Source: JAOUEA01 sp963810915 (GTDB lineage: Bacteria; Actinomycetota; UBA4738; HRBIN12). From it: a stretch of 64,000 bases of DNA. Shown in pieces: positions 16,351 through 26,212 of the stretch (position 1 is the first letter of the stretch; every line of letters starts with the position of its first letter). The stretch lies in the NCBI GenBank assembly GCA_963810915.1, contig CAWEPH010000006.1, positions 496,001-560,000 on the forward strand. The letters run 5' to 3'. Under the pieces are notes generated by a model that was given only the letters and a program-made list of their open reading frames with translations, was not told the origin of the DNA and searched no databases. The position numbers and the translations under genes were made by a program.

Positions 16351-17442
16351 CTAGAGGCGAGCGATCACGGCGTCGGCGACCTGGAAGGTGCCCGCGGCGG
16401 GTCGGTCGTCCCCGGGGGCCCGCAGGTCCCCCGGGAGGTACACGCCCTCGGCCAGCACGTCGGCGACTGCCGACTCGAGGCGATCCCCGGCCTCCTGCTC
16501 ACCCAGGTGCCTCAGCATCATGGCCGCGGAGAGGATCACGCCGAACGGGTCGGCCTGGTTGGTGCCGGCGAGGTCCCGGGCGGTGCCGTGGGTCGCCTCG
16601 AAGACGGCCAGCTCCCGGCCGTTCCGCCCCCCGAAGTGGGCGCCGGCGGCCAGGCCCACCCCGCCGCACAGTCCGGCCGCGAGCTCCGCGACGACGTCGC
16701 CGTAGAGGTTCGGCATCACCAGGACGTCGAAGCGCTCCGGTGCCTGGATCAGCTGCATGCAGAGCGCGTCGATGATCCGGTCGTCGAAGGGAACCTGGGG
16801 GTATTCCTCCGCTGCCACGCGGCGGGCCACCTGCAGGAAGAGCCCGTCGGAGAACTTCATGATATTCGCCTTGTGACTCGCGGTGACCTTCGTGCGGCCG
16901 TGAGCGAGCGCCCACGCGAAGGCGAAGCGCACCACGCGCGCGCTCCCGTGCTCGCTGATCGACTTGATAGAGATCCCGCTGTCCTCACGGATCCGGCGTC
17001 CGGTGGTGTCCTCGACGAAGCCGATCAGCTCCTTCACGGCCACCGTGCCCATCTCGAACTCCACGCCCGTGTACATCCCCTCGGTGTTCTCCCGCACCAC
17101 GACGAGATCGACCTCGTCGTAGACCGACGGGACGCCCGGATACAGCCGGGACGGCCGGACGTTCGCGTAGAGATCCAGCTCCTGGCGCAACGTGAGGTTC
17201 ACGCTGCGCAACCCGCTCGTGACGGGCGTCTCGATGGGCCCCTTGAGCGCGACGCGGTTCTCTCGGATCGAACCGAGCGTGGCCTCGGGGAGAGAGCGGC
17301 CGGTGCGCGCGAACGCTCCGGAGCCCATGTGCTGGCGATCCCACGCGATCGCCACGCCCGTGGCCGCGATCGTCCGGCGGGCGGCCTCGATCACCTCGGG
17401 TCCGATCCCGTCGCCCGGGATCAGCGTGACGCGATGTGGCAA
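16351..17442 (-). CDS. Isocitrate dehydrogenase-like enzyme, NAD-type (copy 2)
   Basis: A 363-residue paralogue of the enzyme at 12014, starting at TTG 17442 with GGGGAGGA about 8 bases upstream. It has MPHRVTLIPGDGIGPE, the isocitrate-contact motif LRSVNLTLRQELDLY (Ser, Asn, Arg conserved), VRENTEGMYTGVEFE and a cofactor loop HGTARDLAG. Asp-Leu there again argues for NAD, though Arg replaces the usual Pro. It probably acts on isocitrate; homoisocitrate or a tartrate/malate-type substrate is possible. It is divergent from citrate synthase across a 116-bp promoter region and heads a minus-strand cluster ending in mdh. Confidence 0.8.
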   Translation of the reverse strand: MPHRVTLIPGDGIGPEVIEAARRTIAATGVAIAWDRQHMGSGAFARTGRSLPEATLGSIRENRVALKGPIETPVTSGLRSVNLTLRQELDLYANVRPSRLYPGVPSVYDEVDLVVVRENTEGMYTGVEFEMGTVAVKELIGFVEDTTGRRIREDSGISIKSISEHGSARVVRFAFAWALAHGRTKVTASHKANIMKFSDGLFLQVARRVAAEEYPQVPFDDRIIDALCMQLIQAPERFDVLVMPNLYGDVVAELAAGLCGGVGLAAGAHFGGRNGRELAVFEATHGTARDLAGTNQADPFGVILSAAMMLRHLGEQEAGDRLESAVADVLAEGVYLPGDLRAPGDDRPAAGTFQVADAVIARL

Positions 17443-17475
17443 CGTGCGATCCTCCCCGCGGGTCGACCGCCCGCG

Positions 17476-17504
17476 TTGGTCCTTCCCGGCCGTCCGACTA
17501 TCCT
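17476..17504 (+). promoter_or_regulatory. Promoter for citrate synthase
   Basis: TTGGTC (17476-17481), a 17-bp spacer and TATCCT (17499-17504) form a sigma-70-like promoter about 55 bp before the TTG start of gltA. The same TATCCT -10 box recurs before groES and before the zinc-ribbon gene at 24141. Confidence 0.55.
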
Positions 17505-17558
17505 GGCAGATACCGCCCGGCCCGCCTGGGCCGACAAACGACCCGAGGATGTGAGTGG

Positions 17559-18677
17559 TTGACCGAGAAAGGGCTCCGGGAGATCGTCGCGGCGCAGACC
17601 GCGATCTCCGACATCGACGGCGATGAGGGCCGCCTCTGGTACGTGGGCTACGACATCGTCGATCTCGCCGCGCACTGCTCCTTCGAAGAGGTCGTCTACC
17701 TCCTGCACAACCGGAAGCTCCCGAACCGGGACGAGCTCGACGAGCTCACGGAGTTCCTGGCCGAAGAGCGCGAGATCTCGCCGTTCCTCGCGGCGCTGAT
17801 GACCACGCTGGCTCAGCAGGCCTCTCCGATGTCGATGCTCCGCACGAGCGTCAGCGCCGCGAGCGCGTACGACCCCGACGGCTGGGACGATTCCCCCGAG
17901 GCCGAGTACCGCAAGGCGATGCGGCTCATCGCGAAGACGCCCACGCTGATCGCGACCTACCATCGGCTGCGCACCGGCCAGGAGGTCGTGCCACCCAATC
18001 CCAAGCTCCCGCACGCGGCCAACTTCCTGTGGATGCTCCTCGGCGAGGAACCCGACATGGACGACGCCGACACCCTCGACACGACGTTCGTGCTCTACGC
18101 CGATCACACGATGAACGCGTCGACATTCACCGCGCGGATCATCGCCTCCACCCTCTCGGACATGTTCAGCGCCATCACCGGTGCGATCGGGGCGTTGAAG
18201 GGCCCGCTGCACGGCGGCGCGAACGAGGAGTCGATGAAGATGGCCGAGGAGATCGGATCCGCGGATCAGGCCGCGGCCTACGTGGCCGACCGGCTCGCCC
18301 GCCACGAGAAGGTGATGGGGTTCGGGCACGCGGTCTACCGGACGATGGATCCACGCGCCACGGTCCTGAAGGGGATGGCGCGTGAGGCTGGCGAGCGTCA
18401 CGACGACCCGCGCTGGGCTGACATCTTCGAAACGCTCCAGGCCACGGTGTACGAGCAGAAGGGCCTGTGGCCGAACGTCGACCTGTACGCGGCCGGCGTG
18501 TACCACGTGCTCGGGATCCCCACCGACCTGATGACGCCCTTGTTCGCGCTGGCGCGGATGGTGGGCTGGACCGCGCACGTGCGCGAGCAATACGCCGACA
18601 ACAAGGTGATCCGGCCGGGCAGCGAGTACATCGGGCCCCGCGACCAGGTCTGGGTGCCGATCGAGGAACGTCCCTAG
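17559..18677 (+). CDS. gltA: Citrate synthase
   Basis: A 372-residue protein from TTG 17559, which gives the family N-terminus TEKGLREIVAAQTAISDIDG; GAGG lies about 11 bases upstream. Catalytic residues are present: His in ADHTMNAST, His in GPLHGGANEE, and the FGHAVYRTMDPRA motif of the active-site loop. Length and motifs match the short citrate synthases (type II fold). It condenses acetyl-CoA with oxaloacetate. A methylcitrate synthase role cannot be fully excluded, since the mutase route suggests propionyl-CoA use. It is flanked by icd2 and close to mdh, in a TCA cluster with its own promoter. Confidence 0.92.
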   Translation: MTEKGLREIVAAQTAISDIDGDEGRLWYVGYDIVDLAAHCSFEEVVYLLHNRKLPNRDELDELTEFLAEEREISPFLAALMTTLAQQASPMSMLRTSVSAASAYDPDGWDDSPEAEYRKAMRLIAKTPTLIATYHRLRTGQEVVPPNPKLPHAANFLWMLLGEEPDMDDADTLDTTFVLYADHTMNASTFTARIIASTLSDMFSAITGAIGALKGPLHGGANEESMKMAEEIGSADQAAAYVADRLARHEKVMGFGHAVYRTMDPRATVLKGMAREAGERHDDPRWADIFETLQATVYEQKGLWPNVDLYAAGVYHVLGIPTDLMTPLFALARMVGWTAHVREQYADNKVIRPGSEYIGPRDQVWVPIEERP

Positions 18678-18686
18678 GGCTCGCCG

Positions 18687-19082
18687 ATGTCCGAGGACGG
18701 TTCCGACCGCACGTCGCCCGGGACCGCCGGCGGAGCACCGCCCCTGCCTCCGGTCCCGGTCGGCCCCCCGCCTCCGTACGCTCCCCCGAACCAGTCGAAC
18801 GGCCTGGCCGTGGCGTCGCTGGTGCTCGGCATCGTGGGCCTCGTCCTCACGATCACGGTGTGGGTCGGTCCGATCTGCGACGTCCTCGCGATCGTTTTCG
18901 GCGCCTTGGCGCGCCAGCGGATGCCCGCAGGGGCCCCCAACCGCGGGATGGCCACCGCCGGGTTCATCCTCGGCATCGTCGGGCTGGTGCTGACCACGGC
19001 GTTGGTACTCCTGTTGATCCTGACGGTCCGCGTCGAAGGGAATGGCGTGGTCTTCCACGCGGCGGCTGCCGCCCTCGGGTGA
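18687..19082 (+). CDS. DUF4190-type two-helix membrane protein
   Basis: A 131-residue protein with a Pro/Gly-rich cytoplasmic N-terminus (residues 1-37) and two hydrophobic helices: LAVASLVLGIVGLVLTITV and MATAGFILGIVGLVLTTALVLLL. The repeat of the LGIVGLVLT motif in both helices, with a LARQRM-type linker, is the signature of DUF4190. Its function is unknown. It starts 9 bp after gltA and may be co-transcribed. Confidence 0.7.
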   Translation: MSEDGSDRTSPGTAGGAPPLPPVPVGPPPPYAPPNQSNGLAVASLVLGIVGLVLTITVWVGPICDVLAIVFGALARQRMPAGAPNRGMATAGFILGIVGLVLTTALVLLLILTVRVEGNGVVFHAAAAALG

Positions 19083-19095
19083 GGCCGCGAGCGCC

Positions 19096-20019
19096 TCAGC
19101 GGACGCCGGTCGGACGCGGGAACAGCCCCGCACCCTCGACCACGGCGCGCACGGTCTCGTCGTGCCCCATCCCCATCAGATGCACGCCGGCGACACCGGG
19201 GATCTGCGCGATCGCCTTCACGACGCCGACCGTGAGCTCCGCGCCGAGCGCGGGGGCGTCCTCACCCGCATCATCGAGGGCCTGCATGAACGAATGGGGG
19301 ACGCGCACCCCCGGGAGCTTCTCGTCCATGAATCGGGCGCCGGCGGCCGTGCGCAGCGGGGCCACCCCCACGACGACCTTGGCGCGCTCGAACACCCCCC
19401 GAGCACGCACGCCATCGGCCCACGATGCCAGCTCCTCCACGTCGTAGGCGATCTGGGTCCACACGACGTCGGCGCCCGCATCCAGCTTGGCCTCGAGGCG
19501 CGCTGGGTCGTACGGGTCGGCCAGCGGCATCTCCGCCACCCCGACGAGGTACCGGGGCGGATCCGCGATCTCCGCCCCGTCCAGGGTCAGGCCCTCGTGG
19601 CGCAACCGACACGCGAGCCGGACCATCCGCAGGACGTCGAGGTCGTTCACGACCGCGGCATCGGGATGGTCGCCGATCGCGATCGGATCGCCGGACAGGC
19701 ACAACAGGTTGCGTGCCCCCACCGCCCAGGCGCCCAGGAGGTCGGAGACGAGCGCCAGACGGTTGCGGTCGCGCACGGTGAGCTGGAGCGTGGGCTCCAC
19801 GCCGGCCTCCGCCACCAACGCCGCGGCCGCGACGGGCGACATGTGCGCCGAAGCGGTGGGGTTGTCGGTAACGTTGGCCGCGTCGACGTAGCCGACCAGC
19901 CCACGAGCATGAGCCGTGACCGCTGCCCCGTCACCCCCGCGCGGGGGCACGATCTCCCCGGTCACGGCGAACGCGCCCGAGCGGAGGATGGCCGCGAGGC
20001 GTCCGCCGGGTTTCGTCAC
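19096..20019 (-). CDS. metF: Methylenetetrahydrofolate reductase
   Basis: A 307-residue protein from GTG 20019, which overlaps the folD stop (GTGA). It carries the MTHFR TIM-barrel pattern: VTGEIVPPRGGDG (the catalytic Glu strand), VTDNPTAS, LQLTVRDRNRLAL and LCLSGDP (the flavin-contact strand). It reduces methylene-THF to methyl-THF for methionine synthesis. Members of this group in actinobacteria can be divergent in cofactor use, and F420- or NADH-linked activity is not decided here. Coupled with folD, it makes a two-gene one-carbon operon. Confidence 0.85.
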   Translation of the reverse strand: MTKPGGRLAAILRSGAFAVTGEIVPPRGGDGAAVTAHARGLVGYVDAANVTDNPTASAHMSPVAAAALVAEAGVEPTLQLTVRDRNRLALVSDLLGAWAVGARNLLCLSGDPIAIGDHPDAAVVNDLDVLRMVRLACRLRHEGLTLDGAEIADPPRYLVGVAEMPLADPYDPARLEAKLDAGADVVWTQIAYDVEELASWADGVRARGVFERAKVVVGVAPLRTAAGARFMDEKLPGVRVPHSFMQALDDAGEDAPALGAELTVGVVKAIAQIPGVAGVHLMGMGHDETVRAVVEGAGLFPRPTGVR

Positions 20020-20882
20020 CGGCCGAACGCGGCGGCTTCGGCCGCCGCGACCGTGTTCACGAGCAGCATCGCCACGGTCATCGGACCGACGCCACCGGGG
20101 ACCGGCGTGATGGCCCCGGCCACCTCTGAGGCCTCGTCGTACTTCACGTCGCCCACGAGCCCGTCGGCCGTGCGATGCACGCCCACGTCGATCACCGTGG
20201 CGCCCGGCTTGATCATGTCGCCGCCGATCAGACCCGCGACGCCCGCAGCGGCCACCAGGATGTCGGCGTTCAGGGTGTGCGTGCGGAGGTCGCGCGTCTT
20301 GATGTGCGTGCACGTGACGGTGGCGTTCCCACGGATCGAGTCCTGCGCCAACATGATGCTGAGCGGAGCGCCCACGAGGTCGCCGTAGCCGACCACCACC
20401 ACCTCCTGGCCCTCGAGCGGGATCTCGCTGCGCAGCAGGAGCTCGACGATGCCGTACGGGGTAGCGGGCTGGAAGGTGGGCTCCCCGCGCATCATCATCC
20501 CGATGTTCCACGGATGCAGCCCGTCGACGTCCTTCTCCGGCGCGATCGTGCGTTGCACCTCGAGCTCGCGAAGGTGTGGCGGCATCGGCAGCTGCACGAT
20601 GATGCCGTGGATCTCGGGGTCACGGTTGAGGCGCCGGAGGGTCGCGAGCAGCTCACCCTCGGTGACGTACGCGGGCAGGTCGATCTGCTCGGAGCGGATA
20701 CCGACGTCCGCGCAGGCCTTGTGCTTGGCGCCCACGTAGATGCGGGAGGCCTGGTCGTCGCCGACGAGGATGGCGGCCAGGCCGGGGGTCACGCCCTTCT
20801 CCGAAAGCGCTCGCACCCGCTCGGATACCTCCGAACGGATCTGGGCAGAGACGGATCTCCCGTCCAGGATGCGGGCGGTCAC
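20016..20882 (-). CDS. folD: Methylenetetrahydrofolate dehydrogenase/cyclohydrolase
   Basis: A 288-residue bifunctional enzyme from GTG 20882. The catalytic Tyr49 and Lys53 are in YVGAKHKACADVG, QLPMPPHL and DGLHPWNIG follow, and the C-terminal PGGVGPMTVAMLLVNT is the family end motif. The dinucleotide loop reads VVVVGYGDLVGAPLS, whereas most FolD proteins have G(R/A)SxxVGxP; the missing Ser could alter NADP handling. It converts methylene-THF to formyl-THF, which feeds PurN and PurH encoded close by. It is translationally coupled to metF. Confidence 0.92.
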   Translation of the reverse strand: MTARILDGRSVSAQIRSEVSERVRALSEKGVTPGLAAILVGDDQASRIYVGAKHKACADVGIRSEQIDLPAYVTEGELLATLRRLNRDPEIHGIIVQLPMPPHLRELEVQRTIAPEKDVDGLHPWNIGMMMRGEPTFQPATPYGIVELLLRSEIPLEGQEVVVVGYGDLVGAPLSIMLAQDSIRGNATVTCTHIKTRDLRTHTLNADILVAAAGVAGLIGGDMIKPGATVIDVGVHRTADGLVGDVKYDEASEVAGAITPVPGGVGPMTVAMLLVNTVAAAEAAAFGR

Positions 20883-20943
20883 GGGGCGAATCCTACCCGG
20901 GGCCTCGTTGAACGACCAAGCGCCTGCGCCCGCGCGCGGCGCC

Positions 20944-21858
20944 TCAGACGTCGCCGGAGAACGTGTCGCAGGCGTCGGGGTTGCCGACCTGGATGCCCGT
21001 GCGGAGCCACCGCACCCGTTGGGCCGACGTCCCGTGCGTGAACGACTCCGGATCGATCCTCCCCGTGGTGGCCTGCTGGATCCGATCGTCACCGATGGAA
21101 GCGGCGGCGTTGAGTCCCTCCTCGATGTCGCCCGCCTCGAGGATGCCCGCGCCCTGGGCCGATCGAGCCCACACCCCGGCGAAGCAGTCCGCCTGTAGTT
21201 CAAGCCGGACCGAGAGGTCATTGGCTTGGTCTGGATGCGCACGGCTCTGCTCCTGGACCTGCGCGTTGATGCCGAGCAACGTCTGCACGTGGTGCCCGAT
21301 CTCGTGCGCGATCACGTACGCCTCGGCGAAGTCGCCGGCGGCGCCGAACCGCTGCTCCAGCTCCTTGAAGAACGACGTATCGAGGTAGACCCGCCGATCG
21401 GCGGGACAGTAGAAGGGGCCGGTCGCAGCCGATCCCACACCGCAACCGGTGCTCGTGCTCCCGCGGAAGAGGACGACCGCGGTGTCCTGGTAGGTGAGAC
21501 CGGCACGCGTGAACATGTCGTCCCAGGAGGTCTGGACGTCGTCGGCCACGGCGTCGACGAACCGCCCGGTGGGATCGGAGGGGTCGACCTGCGTGTCCGA
21601 GCTCGCGCCGGCGGTTCCGGCCTCGTCGAAGGGCGAGAGGGCGTCGCCGAAGCCGTTCCCGCCCCCGAGCAGCTTCGGGAGCACGATCAGCGCGACGATC
21701 ACGAGGATCAGGCCGATGCCGACACCGCCGCCCCTGCCCATGGGGAACCCGCCGCCACCCAAGCTGGGGAACGAGAGGCCCCCGCCGCCACCTGCGGGAC
21801 CCGCAGATCTGCGGTCGATCACGCCCCCCTGGCGACGCCGCATCCTGTTGAGCTTCAA
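20944..21858 (-). CDS. Membrane-anchored neutral zinc metallopeptidase (YpfJ family)
   Basis: A 304-residue protein. A Gly/Pro-rich N-terminus leads to one transmembrane helix (GIGLILVIVALIVLPKLL, about residues 48-65), then an extracytoplasmic domain with the gluzincin motif HEIGHHVQTLLG and a downstream ELQADCFAGVWA, which supplies the third zinc ligand. This is the putative neutral zinc metallopeptidase family (PF04228), whose substrates are unknown. It lies between folD and purH on the same strand, 11 bp after purH, so it may be read from the purine transcript. Confidence 0.85.
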   Translation of the reverse strand: MKLNRMRRRQGGVIDRRSAGPAGGGGGLSFPSLGGGGFPMGRGGGVGIGLILVIVALIVLPKLLGGGNGFGDALSPFDEAGTAGASSDTQVDPSDPTGRFVDAVADDVQTSWDDMFTRAGLTYQDTAVVLFRGSTSTGCGVGSAATGPFYCPADRRVYLDTSFFKELEQRFGAAGDFAEAYVIAHEIGHHVQTLLGINAQVQEQSRAHPDQANDLSVRLELQADCFAGVWARSAQGAGILEAGDIEEGLNAAASIGDDRIQQATTGRIDPESFTHGTSAQRVRWLRTGIQVGNPDACDTFSGDV

Positions 21859-21869
21859 GGCTGCTCCCT

Positions 21870-23399
<1,530 letters not shown>

Positions 23400-23411
23400 G
23401 CTTCGCGTCGC

Positions 23412-24020
23412 TCATATCTCCCCCTCGAGGATGTGCACCCTGCGGCCCTCCACGACGATGCGCCCCTCGAGCAGCGCCGCGACCGCACGTGGCAGCAGCC
23501 GATGTTCGGCGTCGTGGATGCGCAGCTCCAGCGAATCCCAGACGTCGTCCTCCCGGATCGCGACGGCCTCCTGCAGCACGATCGGGCCGTGGTCGACCTC
23601 CTCGTCCACGAGATGCACCGTGACGCCGGTGACCTTGGCTCCCCAGTCGAGGGCGTCGCGTACCGCGTGCGCCCCGGGGAAGGCGGGCAGCAGGGCGGGG
23701 TGGACGTTCAACACCCGGTCGGGGAAGACGCGGAAGAACGACGGTCCCAGCACGCGCATGAACCCCGCGAGCACGACGCCGTCGACGCTCCTTGCCTCCA
23801 GCGCCTCGAGGACGGCGGCCGTGAACGCCGCCCGGTCCGCGAACGCACCGAACTCGATGACCACGGTCGGCACACCGGCCGATACGGCACGGTCGAGCGC
23901 CCTGACACCGGGGCGATCGGAGAGGACCAGCACGACGTGGGGGGCGATCGACGACTCGTCCAGGAGCGCCTGGAGGTTCGTCCCCGAGCCGGACACGAGC
24001 ACCGCGAGCCGTCCGTCCAT
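23412..24020 (-). CDS. purN: Phosphoribosylglycinamide formyltransferase
   Basis: A 202-residue protein from ATG 24020 with the N-terminal substrate loop VLVSGSGTNLQALLD, LSDRPGVRALDRA, the folate-binding AGFMRVLGPSFF, and NVHPALLPAFPGAHAVRDAL holding the catalytic Asn-His. The catalytic Asp is in GVTVHLVDEEVDHGPI. It transfers a formyl group from 10-formyl-THF to GAR in purine synthesis. It is first in the purN-purH pair; its stop forms ATGA with an ATG at 23415. Confidence 0.93.
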   Translation of the reverse strand: MDGRLAVLVSGSGTNLQALLDESSIAPHVVLVLSDRPGVRALDRAVSAGVPTVVIEFGAFADRAAFTAAVLEALEARSVDGVVLAGFMRVLGPSFFRVFPDRVLNVHPALLPAFPGAHAVRDALDWGAKVTGVTVHLVDEEVDHGPIVLQEAVAIREDDVWDSLELRIHDAEHRLLPRAVAALLEGRIVVEGRRVHILEGEI

Positions 24021-24044
24021 GGAAGAGGGCACGCTACCACGCTG

Positions 24045-24074
24045 TTCAACCGCCCAGGCCAGAGCGCGTATCCT
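24045..24074 (+). promoter_or_regulatory. Probable promoter for the zinc-ribbon repeat gene
   Basis: TTCAAC (24045-24050), an 18-bp spacer and TATCCT (24069-24074) lie about 67 bp before the TTG start at 24141, inside the 120-bp divergent gap with purN. Confidence 0.45.
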
Positions 24075-24140
24075 TGCGCTGCGGCCTCGCGAGGAACGCG
24101 CGGAGGCCGCAGGGATGGCACCGACCGAAAGGACCGAGCG

Positions 24141-25013
24141 TTGAAGACGTGCCCTTACTGCGCGGAGGAGATCCAGGACGCGGCCATCAAGTGCCGGTAC
24201 TGCCACAGCGACCTGACGGTCCCGCCCCCTACGGTCTCCTCGTCGCCGAGCGTCACGCCCGGTGACGCCGGCGCCACACCTTCGTCTCCCACCACACCGG
24301 CCCCGGTGGGTGACGCCTCTGCAGGCGGAGCGTCGCAAGCCGACGCACCGACGGGCGACGGCGACGGCACGGAGGCCGAAGCCCAGCCGCCCGCGTCAGA
24401 CCCAGTGGCCACCTCGAGCATGGCCACCGGAACGACGCCGGCACCCGCTTCCTCGCCCGCACCGGCCACGACATCACCGCCCGCCGGCGGCGTCGCGGCG
24501 GCCACCACGTCCCCCTCCTCCGGAGCCGACCAGGGTCCGGTCCGTTACACGCATTCGGGCTACCGCTACGTCCTGGGATACGGGGCGGACTTCTTCGGGA
24601 TCTGGGATCGACAGGCGCCGTCGACGCCCGCGGAGCGTTTCGCGCGCACGGACGACGGCTGGCGGCAAGCGTGGACCCGATTCGCGTCGCTCGAGCCCAG
24701 GCACATGCCCGTTCCCGATGCCGGCGGCACACCTTCCCCGGCGGCACCGCAGCCGGGCATGGTGCCCCCCGACTCCAGCGACACCGAAGCCCTGCAATAC
24801 ACCCACTCGGGATCGCGCTACCTGCTCGGCTACGGGCGCACGTTCTTCGGTATCTGGGATCGGCAGGCCCCGGCGGCTCCCGTGGAGAAGTTCCCGCGCG
24901 ACGACACGGGGTGGGCGGCCGCCTGGCGGCGGTACACGCAGATCGAGCCGCACTACGCCGAGGTCGGCACCACGTCGTCGCCGCCGGCCGGACCCGGCCC
25001 CAGCGGCTTCTGA
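24141..25013 (+). CDS. Zinc-ribbon protein with two copies of a YTHSG...FFGIWDRQ domain
   Basis: A 290-residue protein from TTG 24141, with AAAGGA about 8 bases upstream. Residues 4-24 form a zinc ribbon (CPYCAEEI, then IKCRYCHSDL). Residues 28-132 are a Pro/Thr/Ala/Ser-rich linker. Two tandem domains of about 55 residues follow (about 134-188 and 218-272). Both share YTHSGxRYxLGYGxxFFGIWDRQAP, a Phe-Arg/Pro-Arg segment and GWxxAWxRxxxxEP, and are over half identical. The repeats resemble a short beta-sheet module with many aromatics, and I cannot assign them to a named family. No transmembrane helix is seen. The 3' end overlaps the convergent membrane-protein gene by 61 bp. Confidence 0.72.
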   Translation: MKTCPYCAEEIQDAAIKCRYCHSDLTVPPPTVSSSPSVTPGDAGATPSSPTTPAPVGDASAGGASQADAPTGDGDGTEAEAQPPASDPVATSSMATGTTPAPASSPAPATTSPPAGGVAAATTSPSSGADQGPVRYTHSGYRYVLGYGADFFGIWDRQAPSTPAERFARTDDGWRQAWTRFASLEPRHMPVPDAGGTPSPAAPQPGMVPPDSSDTEALQYTHSGSRYLLGYGRTFFGIWDRQAPAAPVEKFPRDDTGWAAAWRRYTQIEPHYAEVGTTSSPPAGPGPSGF

Positions 25014-26212
25014 CGCACCGAAACGATCGCCCCGACGCTCAGCCCGACCAGTCCCCAGACGATCGCCAGTCCGGTGAGCTCCGGCAGGCGAGGGCCGAGC
25101 CGGATCCACGTGCTCCGCCCGGCGGTGTCGGGGGCGGCGAGCGTCACCGTCAGCGTGAAGGTGGAGGCCCAGGCGGCCGCCGTCACCAGTGAGGCGAAAA
25201 CCGCGGTCGCGCCCACCGCGCGGATCAGGGCCTCGCGGCGCGATCCCGCGGCGCGACCCAGGCCCCGTCCCGCCACCGCGACCGCGGAGGCCGGAACGAG
25301 CAGGAGCAGGAGCATCGCCGCGGGGGCGGGGGCGGTCGGGAGCTCCCGGCCCTGGTCCAGGAGCTTGATCACCCACGCGTCCAGCACGTCGTTGCCCCGG
25401 CCGAGGTCGGGAACGGTCCGTGGACAGAGGACGTCGACCGCGCCCGCGGAGCCACGTGCAGACACGCACCCCCCCATCGCCGGGGTGAGCAGGAAGATCG
25501 CCTCGTTCGGCGCGAGCGCCAGATGGTGGCCGAGGAGCAGGGAGGCCGCCCTCGGACCCGGCGCCGTCACGATCCGGCTGTAGTGCGCCGTGCCCTGCGG
25601 GCGGAGCGTCGCGAGGACGAGGAGCCCCACGAGCGACAGGCCCAGCGCCCATCCGAAGGCGCGCCACCCGCCGGTGATCCAGGCCCGGATGCGCGGGGGT
25701 AGGCCGTCCGGGTCCGCGAGGAAGAGACCCGCCGCGCAGGCGGCGAACCCGATCGCGAGCGGAAGGAGGAACGACTGCCACACGACGCCGTGGATGTCGA
25801 CATGCTCGGGCAGGAACGTCCCGGGCGTCCCCAACCGCAGATGCATGATCGCCGTGACGATGGCGATGGGAAGCGCGTAGCCGAGCGCCACCGCGAGTCC
25901 GATCGCCAGACGGGAACGCACAGGGGCCGCAGCGTTCGCCTGCGTCGCCCCGATCCGGTAGAGCACCAAGATCACGAGGGCGGTCCCGCCCAACACCGCG
26001 CCCTGGAAGGTGATCGCGTATCCGGCGTCGGGGGCGATCCCGACGATGCGGATCGCCACGCGGTTGAACCCAAGCGTGTAGAGCCATCCGATCCGTACGG
26101 CCGTCGCCACCGCGAGGCCGCCGCCGAACAGGTCGATCAGCAGCGGCGGGACCTGCCCGAGCAGCGCCGCTGCCAGGGCCGCGAGCGCGCCCCGGCCCGC
26201 GGCGCGGATCAT
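24953..26212 (-). CDS. Polytopic membrane protein in the sucCD operon (hypothetical)
   Basis: A 419-residue protein with around nine or ten hydrophobic segments, small polar loops and one longer extracytoplasmic loop that contains MGGCVSARGSAGAVDVLCPRT, where two Cys could form a disulfide. The overall layout is similar to actinobacterial integral membrane proteins of the DUF6350 type, but I assign that only tentatively. Its ATG overlaps the sucD stop (ATGA), so it is translated from the mutase-sucCD transcript. No catalytic motif is visible. The last 61 bp overlap the convergent zinc-ribbon gene. Confidence 0.7.
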   Translation of the reverse strand: MIRAAGRGALAALAAALLGQVPPLLIDLFGGGLAVATAVRIGWLYTLGFNRVAIRIVGIAPDAGYAITFQGAVLGGTALVILVLYRIGATQANAAAPVRSRLAIGLAVALGYALPIAIVTAIMHLRLGTPGTFLPEHVDIHGVVWQSFLLPLAIGFAACAAGLFLADPDGLPPRIRAWITGGWRAFGWALGLSLVGLLVLATLRPQGTAHYSRIVTAPGPRAASLLLGHHLALAPNEAIFLLTPAMGGCVSARGSAGAVDVLCPRTVPDLGRGNDVLDAWVIKLLDQGRELPTAPAPAAMLLLLLVPASAVAVAGRGLGRAAGSRREALIRAVGATAVFASLVTAAAWASTFTLTVTLAAPDTAGRSTWIRLGPRLPELTGLAIVWGLVGLSVGAIVSVRQKPLGPGPAGGDDVVPTSA

